From: JAGVSR01 sp031413815 | GTDB taxonomy: Bacteria; Pseudomonadota; Alphaproteobacteria; Rhizobiales; Hyphomicrobiaceae | DNA: 64,000 bases | Direction of reading: 5' to 3' | Assembly (NCBI GenBank): GCA_031413815.1 | Contig: JANOFU010000102.1 | Span: forward strand, 1 to 64,000 | Shown here: positions 55,140 to 63,762 of the stretch, piece after piece | Layout of the letters: the number at the start of each line of letters is the position of its first letter | Position numbering within the stretch: the first letter of the stretch is position 1 | Notes under the pieces: model-generated | What the model was told of the DNA's origin: nothing | The model's database searches: none | The model's input: the letters and a program-made list of their open reading frames with translations, nothing else | Position numbers and translations under genes: made by a program

Positions 55140-56269
55140 TGCTGGGCTCGCTTTTGAACGATGGATTTGAGTGACACCAGTTTGCTGTGTGTGGCTCTAC
55201 GGGTCGCGTCAAACGCCATGCGTAGCCCGGCAGCCGACACGGCTGGTCCTCCGGATTCGGCATAGGCCGACCAGGCGTAGAGGGCGTAGCCGTACCCGCG
55301 TGGCAGGTTCGGCGACTTAGCATACCAGGCGGCGGGACCAGCCCAATCGGACAGCGTTTCCGGAAGATTGAGCACAAGCTGATTGGCGTTGAAGCTGACC
55401 CCAGGTTCTAATGAATCGGCAAACAGCCGTTCGATATGCAGGTACTTCTGCACGGCCGGTGACGGTTTGAAGTACGGGTCATCTGGTTCATAAGGACTTT
55501 TTCCGTCTCCCGTTGTCATATGCGCTTTGATCGCCTTGTCGAGTGCGTCCCCCACTTCCCGATATTTGATAGGAGCTCTGGCCGACAGCTTGCGGCCAGA
55601 TTTCAAGCCAAATCGCCAATTGCAATCCAGGAAGGGCGTTCCGTTCTTGAAGCAGGGCGGCACCCGCAGCGGCAACTCGAAGGTGTGGTGCGAGGCGGGC
55701 ACGAGAACGCTCAGCTGGGTTTCGTCTAAACCGGAGAATGTGCGGGCTTTTAGCCTCTTGATCGCCGCCTTGAATGTGCTCTTCGTTGCAAAGATTGGGG
55801 GCACATAGTTTCCGAGGACTTCGGGCGTCATGGCGTCGGGATTGAGGTCATCGAGGTGCCGGTCGAGAACGGAATCGTCTCGCAAGACGAACGTCGGCAG
55901 TCGATCTCCCGTTTCGGGATCGAACCGCGCCTCGCTGACGAGCGCCATGCACAGGCTCTCGCGGGAGAAGCCGATCGCCCTGTACGCAGCTAGGAAGTCG
56001 TCGGATACAGAAACGACGTGGTCCCGGTCCTGCCCACGATAGAGATAACAGCCGTTCGCGAACCGCGGTGCCTTGAGTTCTGTGTCGATTTCAGACGGTG
56101 GCCAGTCGAGGGACAGGCCCAGTTCTTCAAGTTCAGCTGTTGAGTTGAAAACAACGGGGTAGGTGATGACGGGGTCATCGGCGCTGGCCGGACCATTAGA
56201 AACCGTCACCAGACCTGAGACGAGCAAAATCCGGCCAAGCCGTTGGACAATGTTTGCGCCACTACTCAT
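55136..56269 (-). CDS. Secreted four-cysteine paralogue B
   Basis: The 377-residue protein has a signal peptide (about 1-30) and the family core: Cys74 (FANGCYLY), FSRESLCMALVSEARFDPET with Cys107, LPTFVLRDD, and Cys206/Cys216 in VPPCFKNGTPFLDCNWRFG, then NLPRGYGYALYAWSAYA. The four Cys have the same spacing as in D, its closest copy. They probably form disulfides in the periplasm. The ATG at 56269 overlaps the end of gene A by 8 bases (ATGAGTAG). Family unknown. Confidence 0.85.
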   Translation of the reverse strand: MSSGANIVQRLGRILLVSGLVTVSNGPASADDPVITYPVVFNSTAELEELGLSLDWPPSEIDTELKAPRFANGCYLYRGQDRDHVVSVSDDFLAAYRAIGFSRESLCMALVSEARFDPETGDRLPTFVLRDDSVLDRHLDDLNPDAMTPEVLGNYVPPIFATKSTFKAAIKRLKARTFSGLDETQLSVLVPASHHTFELPLRVPPCFKNGTPFLDCNWRFGLKSGRKLSARAPIKYREVGDALDKAIKAHMTTGDGKSPYEPDDPYFKPSPAVQKYLHIERLFADSLEPGVSFNANQLVLNLPETLSDWAGPAAWYAKSPNLPRGYGYALYAWSAYAESGGPAVSAAGLRMAFDATRRATHSKLVSLKSIVQKRAQQ

Positions 56270-57320
56270 ATCGCGCCAACGCTTTCTTGATGCTGTCCTT
56301 GCTCAGTTTTTTGAAAGTCTTTGACTTCAGTGCGCCCGGCGAAAAAGCCTGATCGGGATTCTGTTGTGCGAAAAGCGCCAGCGCATATCCGCGCGGCAGA
56401 TCCGCCGACACGTCGAACCAAGTCAGGTCCGTGTCCTTGTCAAGGAGAGCTTTGAGAGTTTGCAGATCCGCAGAAGCTCCTGGATCAAGCTCCTCAGTAA
56501 AGGACCGAATTGCGCCTTTGCGCGACAGATACCCCGCAGTCGCCTGAGGGCCGCCTTCGTATCCGAATGGCTTGCCGCTCGCAATCGCCGCTTTCATCTG
56601 CCTGTCAATCGCCAGACCGGTGTCCCGGATGCGCCTGATATCCGCATCGCTCGTGCGCTTACCTTTCCGCAGGCCAAACCGCCATTTGCAATCCAAGAAA
56701 GGCGTGCCGTTCTTGAAGCAAGGTGGTACGGCGAGCGGCTGCTCCCACGTCATGAGGCTGTAATTCTTGACGAGTGCTTCTGTTTGCTTCTCGTTCAGCG
56801 CTTCATAGTCGCGCCGCTTGAAGGCCTTGATGGCCTCCGTTACTGCCTCGGCGTTGGGAAAAATGCCGGGCACGATCAGCTCGTCCTTCACCAAAAACAC
56901 GGCGTCGGCATCGAGGGCCTGATCAATGTTTGCGTCATCGCGCAGCACATACGTCGGCAACCGCTCGCCGGTTTCTGGATCGAACCGTGCTTGGCTGACG
57001 AGGGCGATGCACAGAGTTTCAAGTGTGAAGCCCTTGGTGCGGTACCGTTCCAGGAGTGCATCGGAAATAGAGATGGGCCGGTAGCCGAACGACCCTGAGT
57101 TGAGATCGTAGCACTTGTTTGGGAAGGCCGGCACTCCGCCCTTTCCATCGACGACACCCGCGTCCTGAATCTCAATCCCAAATTCAGCGAGTTGCTCCGG
57201 TTCCGTAAATACGATGGGATATTCAATGCCGGGTTCGGCATGCGCGCTGGTGAATAGAGAAAGGTATGCTACGGCCGCTGCGAAGTGGAAAATGCAAATG
57301 CGTGGTGCAAACAAAGTCAT
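56262..57320 (-). CDS. Secreted four-cysteine paralogue A, first after the caspase
   Basis: The 352-residue protein has a signal peptide (about 1-28, TSAHA) and the family core: Cys70 (FPNKCYDL), FTLETLCIALVSQARFDPETG with Cys104, LPTYVLRDD, and Cys201/Cys211 in VPPCFKNGTPFLDCKWRFG, and DLPRGYALALFA. The ATG at 57320 follows AGGAGGTGTTT, the best ribosome site of the operon. It begins 91 bases after the caspase stop. The function is unknown. Confidence 0.87.
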   Translation of the reverse strand: MTLFAPRICIFHFAAAVAYLSLFTSAHAEPGIEYPIVFTEPEQLAEFGIEIQDAGVVDGKGGVPAFPNKCYDLNSGSFGYRPISISDALLERYRTKGFTLETLCIALVSQARFDPETGERLPTYVLRDDANIDQALDADAVFLVKDELIVPGIFPNAEAVTEAIKAFKRRDYEALNEKQTEALVKNYSLMTWEQPLAVPPCFKNGTPFLDCKWRFGLRKGKRTSDADIRRIRDTGLAIDRQMKAAIASGKPFGYEGGPQATAGYLSRKGAIRSFTEELDPGASADLQTLKALLDKDTDLTWFDVSADLPRGYALALFAQQNPDQAFSPGALKSKTFKKLSKDSIKKALARYE

Positions 57321-57411
57321 AAACACCTCCTGATATGAGGGCCGCCAGACGATGGATGATCAAGTCCTTTGTTGAATGTGGGCCCGGTGCGCCTGCAGAA
57401 TGTGGGTCACT

Positions 57412-58851
57412 TTAGGGAGTGAGATCTTTTTCAGGAAATAGCTTTTCAATGATGTTGAGCCGGTCGAGCATTTGGAAGGTGATCGATTTGCCGTCGAGCT
57501 TCAGGCCACTTTTAAATTCTTCGATCGAACTTGTGGTTTCGTCGTCGAGTTGCCCGCTGTCGGGTACATCGACATATCCCGCTTTTCGAAGCGCCTCCTG
57601 GAGTGTTTTGATCCGCTCTGCGCGGCCGTCGAACACCTCCGTCAAGTCAAGTTCGGTGTAAGTGACGAGAGCTTGACGGTTGCCTTGCTCGTAGGCGCGC
57701 CGCAGCCAGCCTATGCCGTCCGTCATGTTTGGCTTGACGCCAATCCCCTCCATATAAGCGTTGGCGAGATACACCTGCGCCCAGTCATGCCCCAGATCCG
57801 CAGACCGGCGATACATTGCGGCGGCCTCCTCCAGGCGGCCGGCGCGCTCCAAGCTCCGCCCCAGATTGTGCATCAAACGGGGGCTGGCGGGGTTCTGCTT
57901 CTGATCGGCTTCACAGGCGGGCAGCGCTTTCGCAGGATCAATCTCATCGAAGTCTACGCCTTTGACAGAGACGTCGTTGTCCGGCTCGGCGGCCAGCAGA
58001 TCACAGCTCAGTGGTTGTGGGCGGGATACGAGGTACAGCGGACCCGTTAACGCCGTGCGGTGCTCGGGCTGCTGGCGTCCTTTGGTTTGCGTCATAACTT
58101 CGCGGGTCGTTCGCACCAGGACAGTATTGAAGTCTTCGTCCGGCGACGTCAGCGCCATACTCAGCGCCGCAGCGTAGCGGCCGTTCTCAGCGATTCCGTC
58201 AAGTGCGAGATTCTGGGGTTGCGTCGCGTAGCCGACGACGAGCCCCTGCGTTCCAGTGGGAACCGCCTTGCCGTCGACGACGGGCATTTGAATGGCAGCT
58301 AGTCCCTGACCCTCTGCTCGCGCACCCAGGCGTTCTTTAAGCTTGGCCTGAAACGGATTGTCCCGGCAGGCGTCGAGCAACACAACGCGAGACTTAACCG
58401 TTGCATTCAGCCCGGTCAGCAGTTTTGCGACAGGATAGAGCGCGCCAATGATGTCGGCGGAGTTGCCATCGAAATCGACCGGAACGATGTAGTTCTCGCC
58501 GTCGATTTGGACTGCGTGGCCAGCGTAATACACGAGCGCGATGTCCGCGCCCTTTGCTGTCTCTAGAAAGTTTTGCACCGATGTGGCCAGAGTTGTCAGC
58601 GGCGCTTCAAGCACCGTTTCAACGGTAAAGCCTGCGGTTTTCAAGCGCTCTGAGATTAGATTGGCATCATTGAGCGTGTTCTTGAGAGAGCTGGCGTTGC
58701 GATAGTCCTTGAAGCCGATCACCAGCGCCGTCTTGGTGCGTTGATCGACGGACCCTGCAACTACTGGGAAGGACAGCAACGACGCCGCGAGCACGCCAAG
58801 TGCGAAGGGCAACACTCGACGCAGGACCCGGCCCAACACGTGGCGCAACAT
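57412..58851 (-). CDS. Secreted caspase-like (C14 metacaspase) protease with Sel1 repeats
   Basis: The 479-residue protein has a signal peptide (about 10-32), then a caspase-fold p20 domain with the catalytic His112 (YYAGHAVQIDGENYIVP) and Cys162 (VVLLDACRDNPF). Sel1/TPR-like repeats follow (about 325-400: RLMHNLGRSLERAGRLEEAA, DWAQVYLANAYMEGIG). The C-terminal part (about 410-470) resembles a peptidoglycan-binding helical domain (RIKTLQEALRKAGYVDVPDSG). It is periplasmic, unlike most studied bacterial caspases. ATG at 58851 follows CGGAGCGCGCC. It is the first gene of the operon with the four paralogues. Confidence 0.9.
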   Translation of the reverse strand: MLRHVLGRVLRRVLPFALGVLAASLLSFPVVAGSVDQRTKTALVIGFKDYRNASSLKNTLNDANLISERLKTAGFTVETVLEAPLTTLATSVQNFLETAKGADIALVYYAGHAVQIDGENYIVPVDFDGNSADIIGALYPVAKLLTGLNATVKSRVVLLDACRDNPFQAKLKERLGARAEGQGLAAIQMPVVDGKAVPTGTQGLVVGYATQPQNLALDGIAENGRYAAALSMALTSPDEDFNTVLVRTTREVMTQTKGRQQPEHRTALTGPLYLVSRPQPLSCDLLAAEPDNDVSVKGVDFDEIDPAKALPACEADQKQNPASPRLMHNLGRSLERAGRLEEAAAMYRRSADLGHDWAQVYLANAYMEGIGVKPNMTDGIGWLRRAYEQGNRQALVTYTELDLTEVFDGRAERIKTLQEALRKAGYVDVPDSGQLDDETTSSIEEFKSGLKLDGKSITFQMLDRLNIIEKLFPEKDLTP

Positions 58852-59082
58852 GGCGCGCTCCGCAAAAAACAAACAGTCAGTATCCCAATGTTTGTAAGTC
58901 TGCCGCACGTCAGGCGCGGACGCAAGGTGGAGCCTATCCCAGGAGTGTGGCTTGGCGGTATCTCAGCCGTATGGATGATCCCTGATTGCAAGCCCGTGGG
59001 CTGTTTGGTGCGCATCCGGTTATTCCGGCCCACGAAACCGCGTGCTAGGCTTTTTTATATTTCTCGATCGGGGAAGCAGCAC

Positions 59083-59427
59083 ATGCTTGGACGTCTCGTC
59101 TTAATTCTGTTGCAGATTGCGATTGGCTATTTCGGAACGCCCATCATCACAGGCCAAATCCCGATTCCGGGCGCCTTTAGCTTGTTCGTCTATGCAGCGG
59201 TGGCGGCAATCGTCATCTATCTCGTTGGCATTATTGGCGCACTGGTTCTGAAAGACGTAGGCTCGCCGTCGCCAGCCACTTTGACGTCGGCCGTCATCTT
59301 TGCGCTGCTGGCGGCCGCAATCGCCACCTGGGGTCCCGACCTACTCCCGCAGATCCCGTGGGGTAAAATCCCCGGCCGCTACCTGGTGCTGGGTGCTGCG
59401 ATCCTCGGCTACACGATCAAAAAGTAG
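59083..59427 (+). CDS. Small multi-segment membrane protein
   Basis: This 114-residue protein has about four membrane segments (LVLILLQIAIGYFG, LFVYAAVAAIVIYLVGIIGALVL, TSAVIFALLAAAIATWG, YLVLGAAILGYTI) and almost no loops. The ATG at 59083 follows GGGAAGCAGC. No family is assigned. A strong terminator follows at 59446-59476. It is divergent from the caspase gene. Confidence 0.72.
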   Translation: MLGRLVLILLQIAIGYFGTPIITGQIPIPGAFSLFVYAAVAAIVIYLVGIIGALVLKDVGSPSPATLTSAVIFALLAAAIATWGPDLLPQIPWGKIPGRYLVLGAAILGYTIKK

Positions 59428-59445
59428 CTCGGCCGGTGTCAAAAA

Positions 59446-59476
59446 AGAAAAGGTGCGAGGGGCTCGCACCTTTTCT
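59446..59476. terminator. Strong hairpin terminator
   Basis: AGAAAAGGTGCGAG at 59446-59459 pairs perfectly with CTCGCACCTTTTCT at 59463-59476 with a 3-base loop. The A-rich left end and T-rich right end let it work in both directions. It follows the membrane gene by 18 bases. Confidence 0.9.
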
Positions 59477-59547
59477 CTGTTGCCAGACCGCTAAACGTGA
59501 GCGGGTAGGGGGGCTCAATCGTTCTTCACCCGGACGGGTGCGGTCTC

Positions 59548-59631
59548 TCACACCATTCCGAACACGATTGCAGCGATGAAGCCGAAAGACAGAAGCGCAG
59601 CCAGCACGTTCAGTCGCATCGTCAAATCCAT
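59548..59631 (-). CDS. Very small single-span membrane protein (27 residues)
   Basis: The minus strand encodes a 27-residue product, MDLTMRLNVLAALLSFGF followed by IAAIVFGMV and a TGA. It is one hydrophobic helix. A perfect GGAGG (59637-59641) stands 5 bases before the ATG, which is the main reason to accept it. I recall similar tiny hydrophobic proteins in relatives. It is too short for usual gene calling and lies in a region otherwise without a gene. Confidence 0.6.
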   Translation of the reverse strand: MDLTMRLNVLAALLSFGFIAAIVFGMV

Positions 59632-59641
59632 CGGTGCCTCC

Positions 59642-60035
59642 AATCACAGACCCGTAGGGACCAGGTCAGTTTGAACTCCTGAACAGCCGGGGGGACCATC
59701 CAGTGACTTGAGACTAGAGTTGCAAATCCAGTGCCAGCAAGGAAAAAGAGTATTGCGGTGCAATAGGCCGACGGATGCGCTCATCTCTTACCGTCCGGGT
59801 ACAACTCAATCGCCACAGACTGGTCGCGGTAACTGTGTAGTTTGCGACACGGGCTGCCAGCGGCAAAAAACTGAGTGTCTGGGGCAGCTTCCCTTGGGGG
59901 CGTGACCCACCCCCACAATTGCAAACTGTGAGAGCAGCGGTCGCTAAACTCCACATTTTCGCGTGCTGCACCGCCGCGACGTTTTTTGCTTATGAACTGA
60001 AATGAGCATCTGCTTTATCGCCCGGGCGGCTTCGC
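59642..60035. other. Intergenic stretch without a supported gene
   Basis: About 390 bases lie upstream of the small membrane gene and downstream of the GNAT gene. TGGGGG and CCCCCA near 59894-59918 form a weak hairpin. I see no further structure. Confidence 0.5.
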
Positions 60036-60551
60036 TCATAGCCTCTTTCGCATCAGGATCTCGGCAATGCTGGTGTCAATCAAGCCGTCCAACACAGCCG
60101 TCTGCTCAAATCCATGGCGCTCATAAAAGCGAATGGCGCCGGCGTTGAAGTCAGATGCACACACCCAAACATTGTTCTCACCATTGTGCTTGGCCTCCTG
60201 TTCGAGCCAAGTCAGCACAGCTGCCCCAAGCCCAATCTTTTGAAACGGCGGCAACACAGCAATAAACTGCAGGTAGGGTCCGCGCAGCCAGTTGAGCCGT
60301 AGGCAGACGGCACCAGCAATCTCGTTTCCGGCCATGATCGCGAAGCGTGGCGCACCCCGTTCGATGCCCGACAAGTAAGAGGTCAACGCCTCAGACCGGT
60401 ACTGGTAGCGCATCCACGGTTCCATGGCCGCAAACAGGGGCCCGAGCCGTTCCGGCTCACCCGGCGGCAAGCCTCTCAGCCCTGCGTCCACCCCCTTGAT
60501 GCCAAACGTCCCCGGATCGTAGCGGTCAACGTAGGGGGGAGCCTGGGACAT
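60036..60551 (-). CDS. GNAT family acetyltransferase (RimI-like)
   Basis: The 171-residue protein has the GNAT core: IAGAVCLRLNWLRGPYLQFIAVLPPFQKIGLGAAVLTWLEQEA with the acetyl-CoA loop (QKIGLG), and FNAGAIRFYERHGFEQ. The substrate is unknown. ATG at 60551 follows CCGGAGAA and lies inside the end of the deacetylase gene (26-base overlap), so the two are coupled. Confidence 0.9.
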   Translation of the reverse strand: MSQAPPYVDRYDPGTFGIKGVDAGLRGLPPGEPERLGPLFAAMEPWMRYQYRSEALTSYLSGIERGAPRFAIMAGNEIAGAVCLRLNWLRGPYLQFIAVLPPFQKIGLGAAVLTWLEQEAKHNGENNVWVCASDFNAGAIRFYERHGFEQTAVLDGLIDTSIAEILMRKRL

Positions 60552-61563
60552 CGGTTTTCTCCGGGGCGGGCTTAGGTGGTGAAACCTGGGGGCGTGAAAA
60601 AAAGGTATCGTACTTATCGGTATCGCCGGGCCGATTGTCGTAACAGGTGGATGTGATTTCAGGCGTTCCTGCGGCAAGCAGCTCGCTGACTGTGACGAAT
60701 TCGTAGCCTTGGGCCTGAAGCTGCGGGATGGCGATCGGCAACGCCGCTGCCGTATTGTGCCCGCGGCCGTTGGCATGTCCGATCAAAATCGATCCCGGCT
60801 TCGTCCGCTTGATCATTGCGTTCGCAATAGCCTCAGCGGATTGTTTGGGAGCTGGATCACCCGTTGAGAGATCCCATTGGATCGCCAGCAACCCCTGATC
60901 ATTGACGGCATCAAGTGAGGCCTGATGGCAGGCGCCGAATGGGAACCGGAACAGCGTCATGCGAGGTGGTAGCGCGGCGGCCTCATCCTTATGCTCTGCA
61001 GCGCACTCAGACGCGTAGAGCCCAGTGCGTGCCGCCTCGTACGCCTGTTGGGGCCCGCTAATCTCAGCGATGAGTTGATCTCCCGACAGCAACCGCAAAT
61101 TGCGGTGCGCGTCTGCGTGATTGGCGATCTCAAACAACGGGTCGGCAATCAACTGCTGGGTGCGAGCTGGATGCGACCGCATCCATTTTCCGCCCGCAAA
61201 TAAAGTCGCCTTGATGTTGTGAGCGCGCAGATAGTCGATGATGGCGCCATCATAACCGGCCAACTCACCATTGGTTTCACACAGATCGAATGTCAGCGCG
61301 ATCAACTTGCGATCCGTGGCGAGCTTGACGCGGCGGATGGCTCCCCGCAGCTCAGGCGGCACGGCTGAATAGGGGTGGAGCTTGGTTGCTACGGGTGGGG
61401 TATCGAACCGCTTGTCGCCTTTCGTCACCGGCTTTTCTTGCGGCTGGCCCGCCAGCGCGTCTTTGGACCAGCATGCCGCTGCGAGATTTGGTGCTGTCTC
61501 CGCCGCTTCCGCTAAGGACGCGAAGGCAACTAGAAGTGTCACAAACAATGCGAGCCGGTTCAT
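60526..61563 (-). CDS. Secreted polysaccharide deacetylase family protein
   Basis: The 345-residue protein has a signal peptide (MNRLALFVTLLVAFASLAEA) and a NodB-homology domain: the metal motif TFDLCETNGE (Asp-Leu-Cys for the usual Asp-Asp), NHADAHRNLRLL for the metal-binding His pair and LFRFPFGA for the catalytic Arg region. The motif 1 change to DLC is seen in some relatives. The substrate may be a glycan or a polysaccharide. The ATG at 61563 is preferred; a GTG at 61572 overlaps the upstream stop as GTGA. Confidence 0.9.
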   Translation of the reverse strand: MNRLALFVTLLVAFASLAEAAETAPNLAAACWSKDALAGQPQEKPVTKGDKRFDTPPVATKLHPYSAVPPELRGAIRRVKLATDRKLIALTFDLCETNGELAGYDGAIIDYLRAHNIKATLFAGGKWMRSHPARTQQLIADPLFEIANHADAHRNLRLLSGDQLIAEISGPQQAYEAARTGLYASECAAEHKDEAAALPPRMTLFRFPFGACHQASLDAVNDQGLLAIQWDLSTGDPAPKQSAEAIANAMIKRTKPGSILIGHANGRGHNTAAALPIAIPQLQAQGYEFVTVSELLAAGTPEITSTCYDNRPGDTDKYDTFFSRPQVSPPKPAPEKTDVPGSPLR

Positions 61564-61568
61564 CAACG

Positions 61569-62375
61569 TCACTGCCCCCTGAATTGAGGATTGCGCTTGT
61601 CCAGAAATGCGCGACGGCCCTCGGCATAGTCGTTGCTGTCAAAGCAGGCTTGCGTCAGACGATCGAGGCGGGCTGTATCGGCTTGCTCGGGATGTCGAAC
61701 GAGTTCATCGATGGCAGCCTTCGCCGCGCGAACCGACAAGGGTGCGTTGTGTGCGATCTCCGTTGAGAGAGCCCGCGTTTCAGCGCCCAGCTGTTCTGTG
61801 GGCACGACGCGGTTGACGAGGCCCATTGCAAGGGCATCGGTGGCGGTGAACCGGCGGCCGGTAAAGAGCAACTCCTTGACATGCGGGGGCGACGCCAACG
61901 CCAGCAGCGGCCGCACCCAGCGCTGATTGTAGCCAATCCCAAGTTTGACTGCGGGGACGGCGAACGTCGCCTTGTCGTCTGCCAATCGCAAATCGCAACA
62001 CGCTGCGATGCCAAGTCCTCCGCCCAGGCAGAACCCATGAACCATGGCGATGGTGGGCTTCTGTGCGCCGTGCAGGGCATTGAACGCGGCATCATTGAGG
62101 GCATCGTAGGATTTGACGCCGTCGCCAGTGCGTGCAATTTCGAACTCTGAGATATCAGCGCCGGCTGAGAAGGCCCGCTCGCCGCCGCCGCGCACCACGA
62201 TCACCCGCACGGCAGGGTCAGCTTCTGCATTTGCGACATGCGTCGGGATTGCCGCCCACATCGCCGCCGTCAGCGCATTCATGCGGTCTGGATTGTAGAA
62301 CGTGATCCAAGCGATGCTATCTTCAACTTGAAGCCGCACGCTCGGGGTCGTTTGAGGAGTGCTGGCGGTTGACAT
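61569..62375 (-). CDS. Enoyl-CoA hydratase/isomerase family protein
   Basis: The 268-residue crotonase-fold protein has the oxyanion-hole motifs AFSAGADISEF and HGFCLGGGLGIAACCDLRLA, with Asp/Glu positions of the family in KLGIGYNQRWVRPL. It acts on acyl-CoA thioesters, substrate unclear. ATG at 62375 follows AAGGCCCGC. It is the first gene of a group with the deacetylase and GNAT genes, possibly by chance. Confidence 0.93.
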   Translation of the reverse strand: MSTASTPQTTPSVRLQVEDSIAWITFYNPDRMNALTAAMWAAIPTHVANAEADPAVRVIVVRGGGERAFSAGADISEFEIARTGDGVKSYDALNDAAFNALHGAQKPTIAMVHGFCLGGGLGIAACCDLRLADDKATFAVPAVKLGIGYNQRWVRPLLALASPPHVKELLFTGRRFTATDALAMGLVNRVVPTEQLGAETRALSTEIAHNAPLSVRAAKAAIDELVRHPEQADTARLDRLTQACFDSNDYAEGRRAFLDKRNPQFRGQ

Positions 62376-62605
62376 GCGGGCCTTGCCATATTTCCGTGAG
62401 TTTGCCCCAGTCCTAAGACTTCCCAGCAGCTCAGTGCAACCCAATATGCCTTCTATAGCTGCAGACCATGCAACTTGTAGTGCGCGCTAGGGTTTAGGGG
62501 GGGCAGGGGTGCGCCGTCGACAACTGAGGTTTAGATTGACGGTGGGTACACCCGCGCGATACCCCGTGTCGCGGCAGGGGCCCGTTACCAAAGGGAGGAC
62601 GACAG

Positions 62606-63478
62606 ATGTCCCCAACGCGAACGTCAGGCTCCATTTCTAAGGCGACCGGGAAAGTGACCACAAGAACTTCGGCCAAGCTCGTCAATTCGGATCCGGTTTG
62701 GGCGCGCTTGTGCGACGAGGCACAGGTGGCGATGGCGGCTGAGCCCGCGCTAACGGGGTTCATCTTTGCCACCGTGATCAATCACGAACGGTTGGAAGAT
62801 GCGGTGGCGTATCGCATTTCCCAGCGGCTGGGCCATGTCGATGTCGAGTCCGGTCTCTTGATGCAGACGTTCCAGTCGGTGCTCGCCTCCCAGCCGGGTG
62901 TCGGCGCGGCGATCCGGTCAGATCTGGCGGCGGTGCTGGATCGCGATCCTGCCTGCACGCGCTATCTGGAGCCATTGTTGTACTTCAAGGGTTTCCACGC
63001 ACTCGTCACCCATCGATTCGCGCACGAACTGTGGCGGCAGGGACGGCATGACTTCGCGCTCTATCTGCAAAGCCAATCGTCAAAAATCTTCGCTACTGAC
63101 ATACACCCGGCCGCGCGGTTTGGCTCCGGCATCATGCTGGACCATGCAACGGGGTTCGTGGTTGGCGAAACCGCCGTCGTTGGCGACAACGTCTCGTTCC
63201 TGCACGCGGTGACACTCGGTGGCAGCGGCAAGGCCACCGGCGACCGTCATCCCAAGATTGGCTCGGGCGTGTTGATCGGTGCGGGCGCCAAGGTGCTCGG
63301 CAACATCCACGTCGGCAACTGCGCGCTGATTGCGGCGGGCAGCGTCGTGTTGAACGATATTCCGCCGAACATGACGGTTGCGGGTGTCCCCGCTAAGATC
63401 GTTGGCCGGGCCGGGTGCGCGGAGCCTGCAAAGACGATGGATCAAAGTTTGGGTCCGGACGACTACGGCAACCTTTGA
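62606..63478 (+). CDS. cysE: Serine O-acetyltransferase
   Basis: CysE makes O-acetylserine, the precursor of cysteine. The 290-residue protein has the N-terminal helical domain and the left-handed beta-helix of hexapeptide repeats (SGIMLDHATGFVVGETAVVGDNVSFLHAVTLGGSG, HPKIGSGVLIGAGAKVLGNIHVG), with the catalytic His-Asp region DHATG. An N-terminal extension of about 20 residues is unlike E. coli CysE. AAGGGAGG precedes the ATG. Confidence 0.96.
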   Translation: MSPTRTSGSISKATGKVTTRTSAKLVNSDPVWARLCDEAQVAMAAEPALTGFIFATVINHERLEDAVAYRISQRLGHVDVESGLLMQTFQSVLASQPGVGAAIRSDLAAVLDRDPACTRYLEPLLYFKGFHALVTHRFAHELWRQGRHDFALYLQSQSSKIFATDIHPAARFGSGIMLDHATGFVVGETAVVGDNVSFLHAVTLGGSGKATGDRHPKIGSGVLIGAGAKVLGNIHVGNCALIAAGSVVLNDIPPNMTVAGVPAKIVGRAGCAEPAKTMDQSLGPDDYGNL

Positions 63479-63511
63479 ACAGGCACGCCAAGTCAAGAGT
63501 GGAGAACGGCC

Positions 63512-63727
63512 GTGACGAAAGAAGAGATTGCCCGCGTTGAAGCGTACCTGCGCAAGACGTTTGGGACCAAGACCTTGTCGGTCCGGCCCCGGGTCAAGAA
63601 GGACGATTCGGCAGAGGTGTACATTGGCGAGGACTTCGTGGCCGTTCTGTTCCGTGAGGACGAAGACGGGGAGGTGTCCTACCAGTTCCAGATGGCCATT
63701 CTCGAAATGGACCTTGAAGGCGCATAA
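63512..63727 (+). CDS. DUF3126 family protein
   Basis: This 71-residue protein matches the small DUF3126 family of Alphaproteobacteria: TKEEIARVEAYLRKTFG, VRPRVKKDDSAEVYIGEDFVAVLF and EVSYQFQMAILEMDL. The function is unknown. It starts with GTG at 63512 after GGAGAACGGCC and follows cysE by 33 bases, probably on its transcript. Confidence 0.9.
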   Translation: MTKEEIARVEAYLRKTFGTKTLSVRPRVKKDDSAEVYIGEDFVAVLFREDEDGEVSYQFQMAILEMDLEGA

Positions 63728-63762
63728 CATCGGCGTTCACGCTATTAGGACCACTCCTCTCG

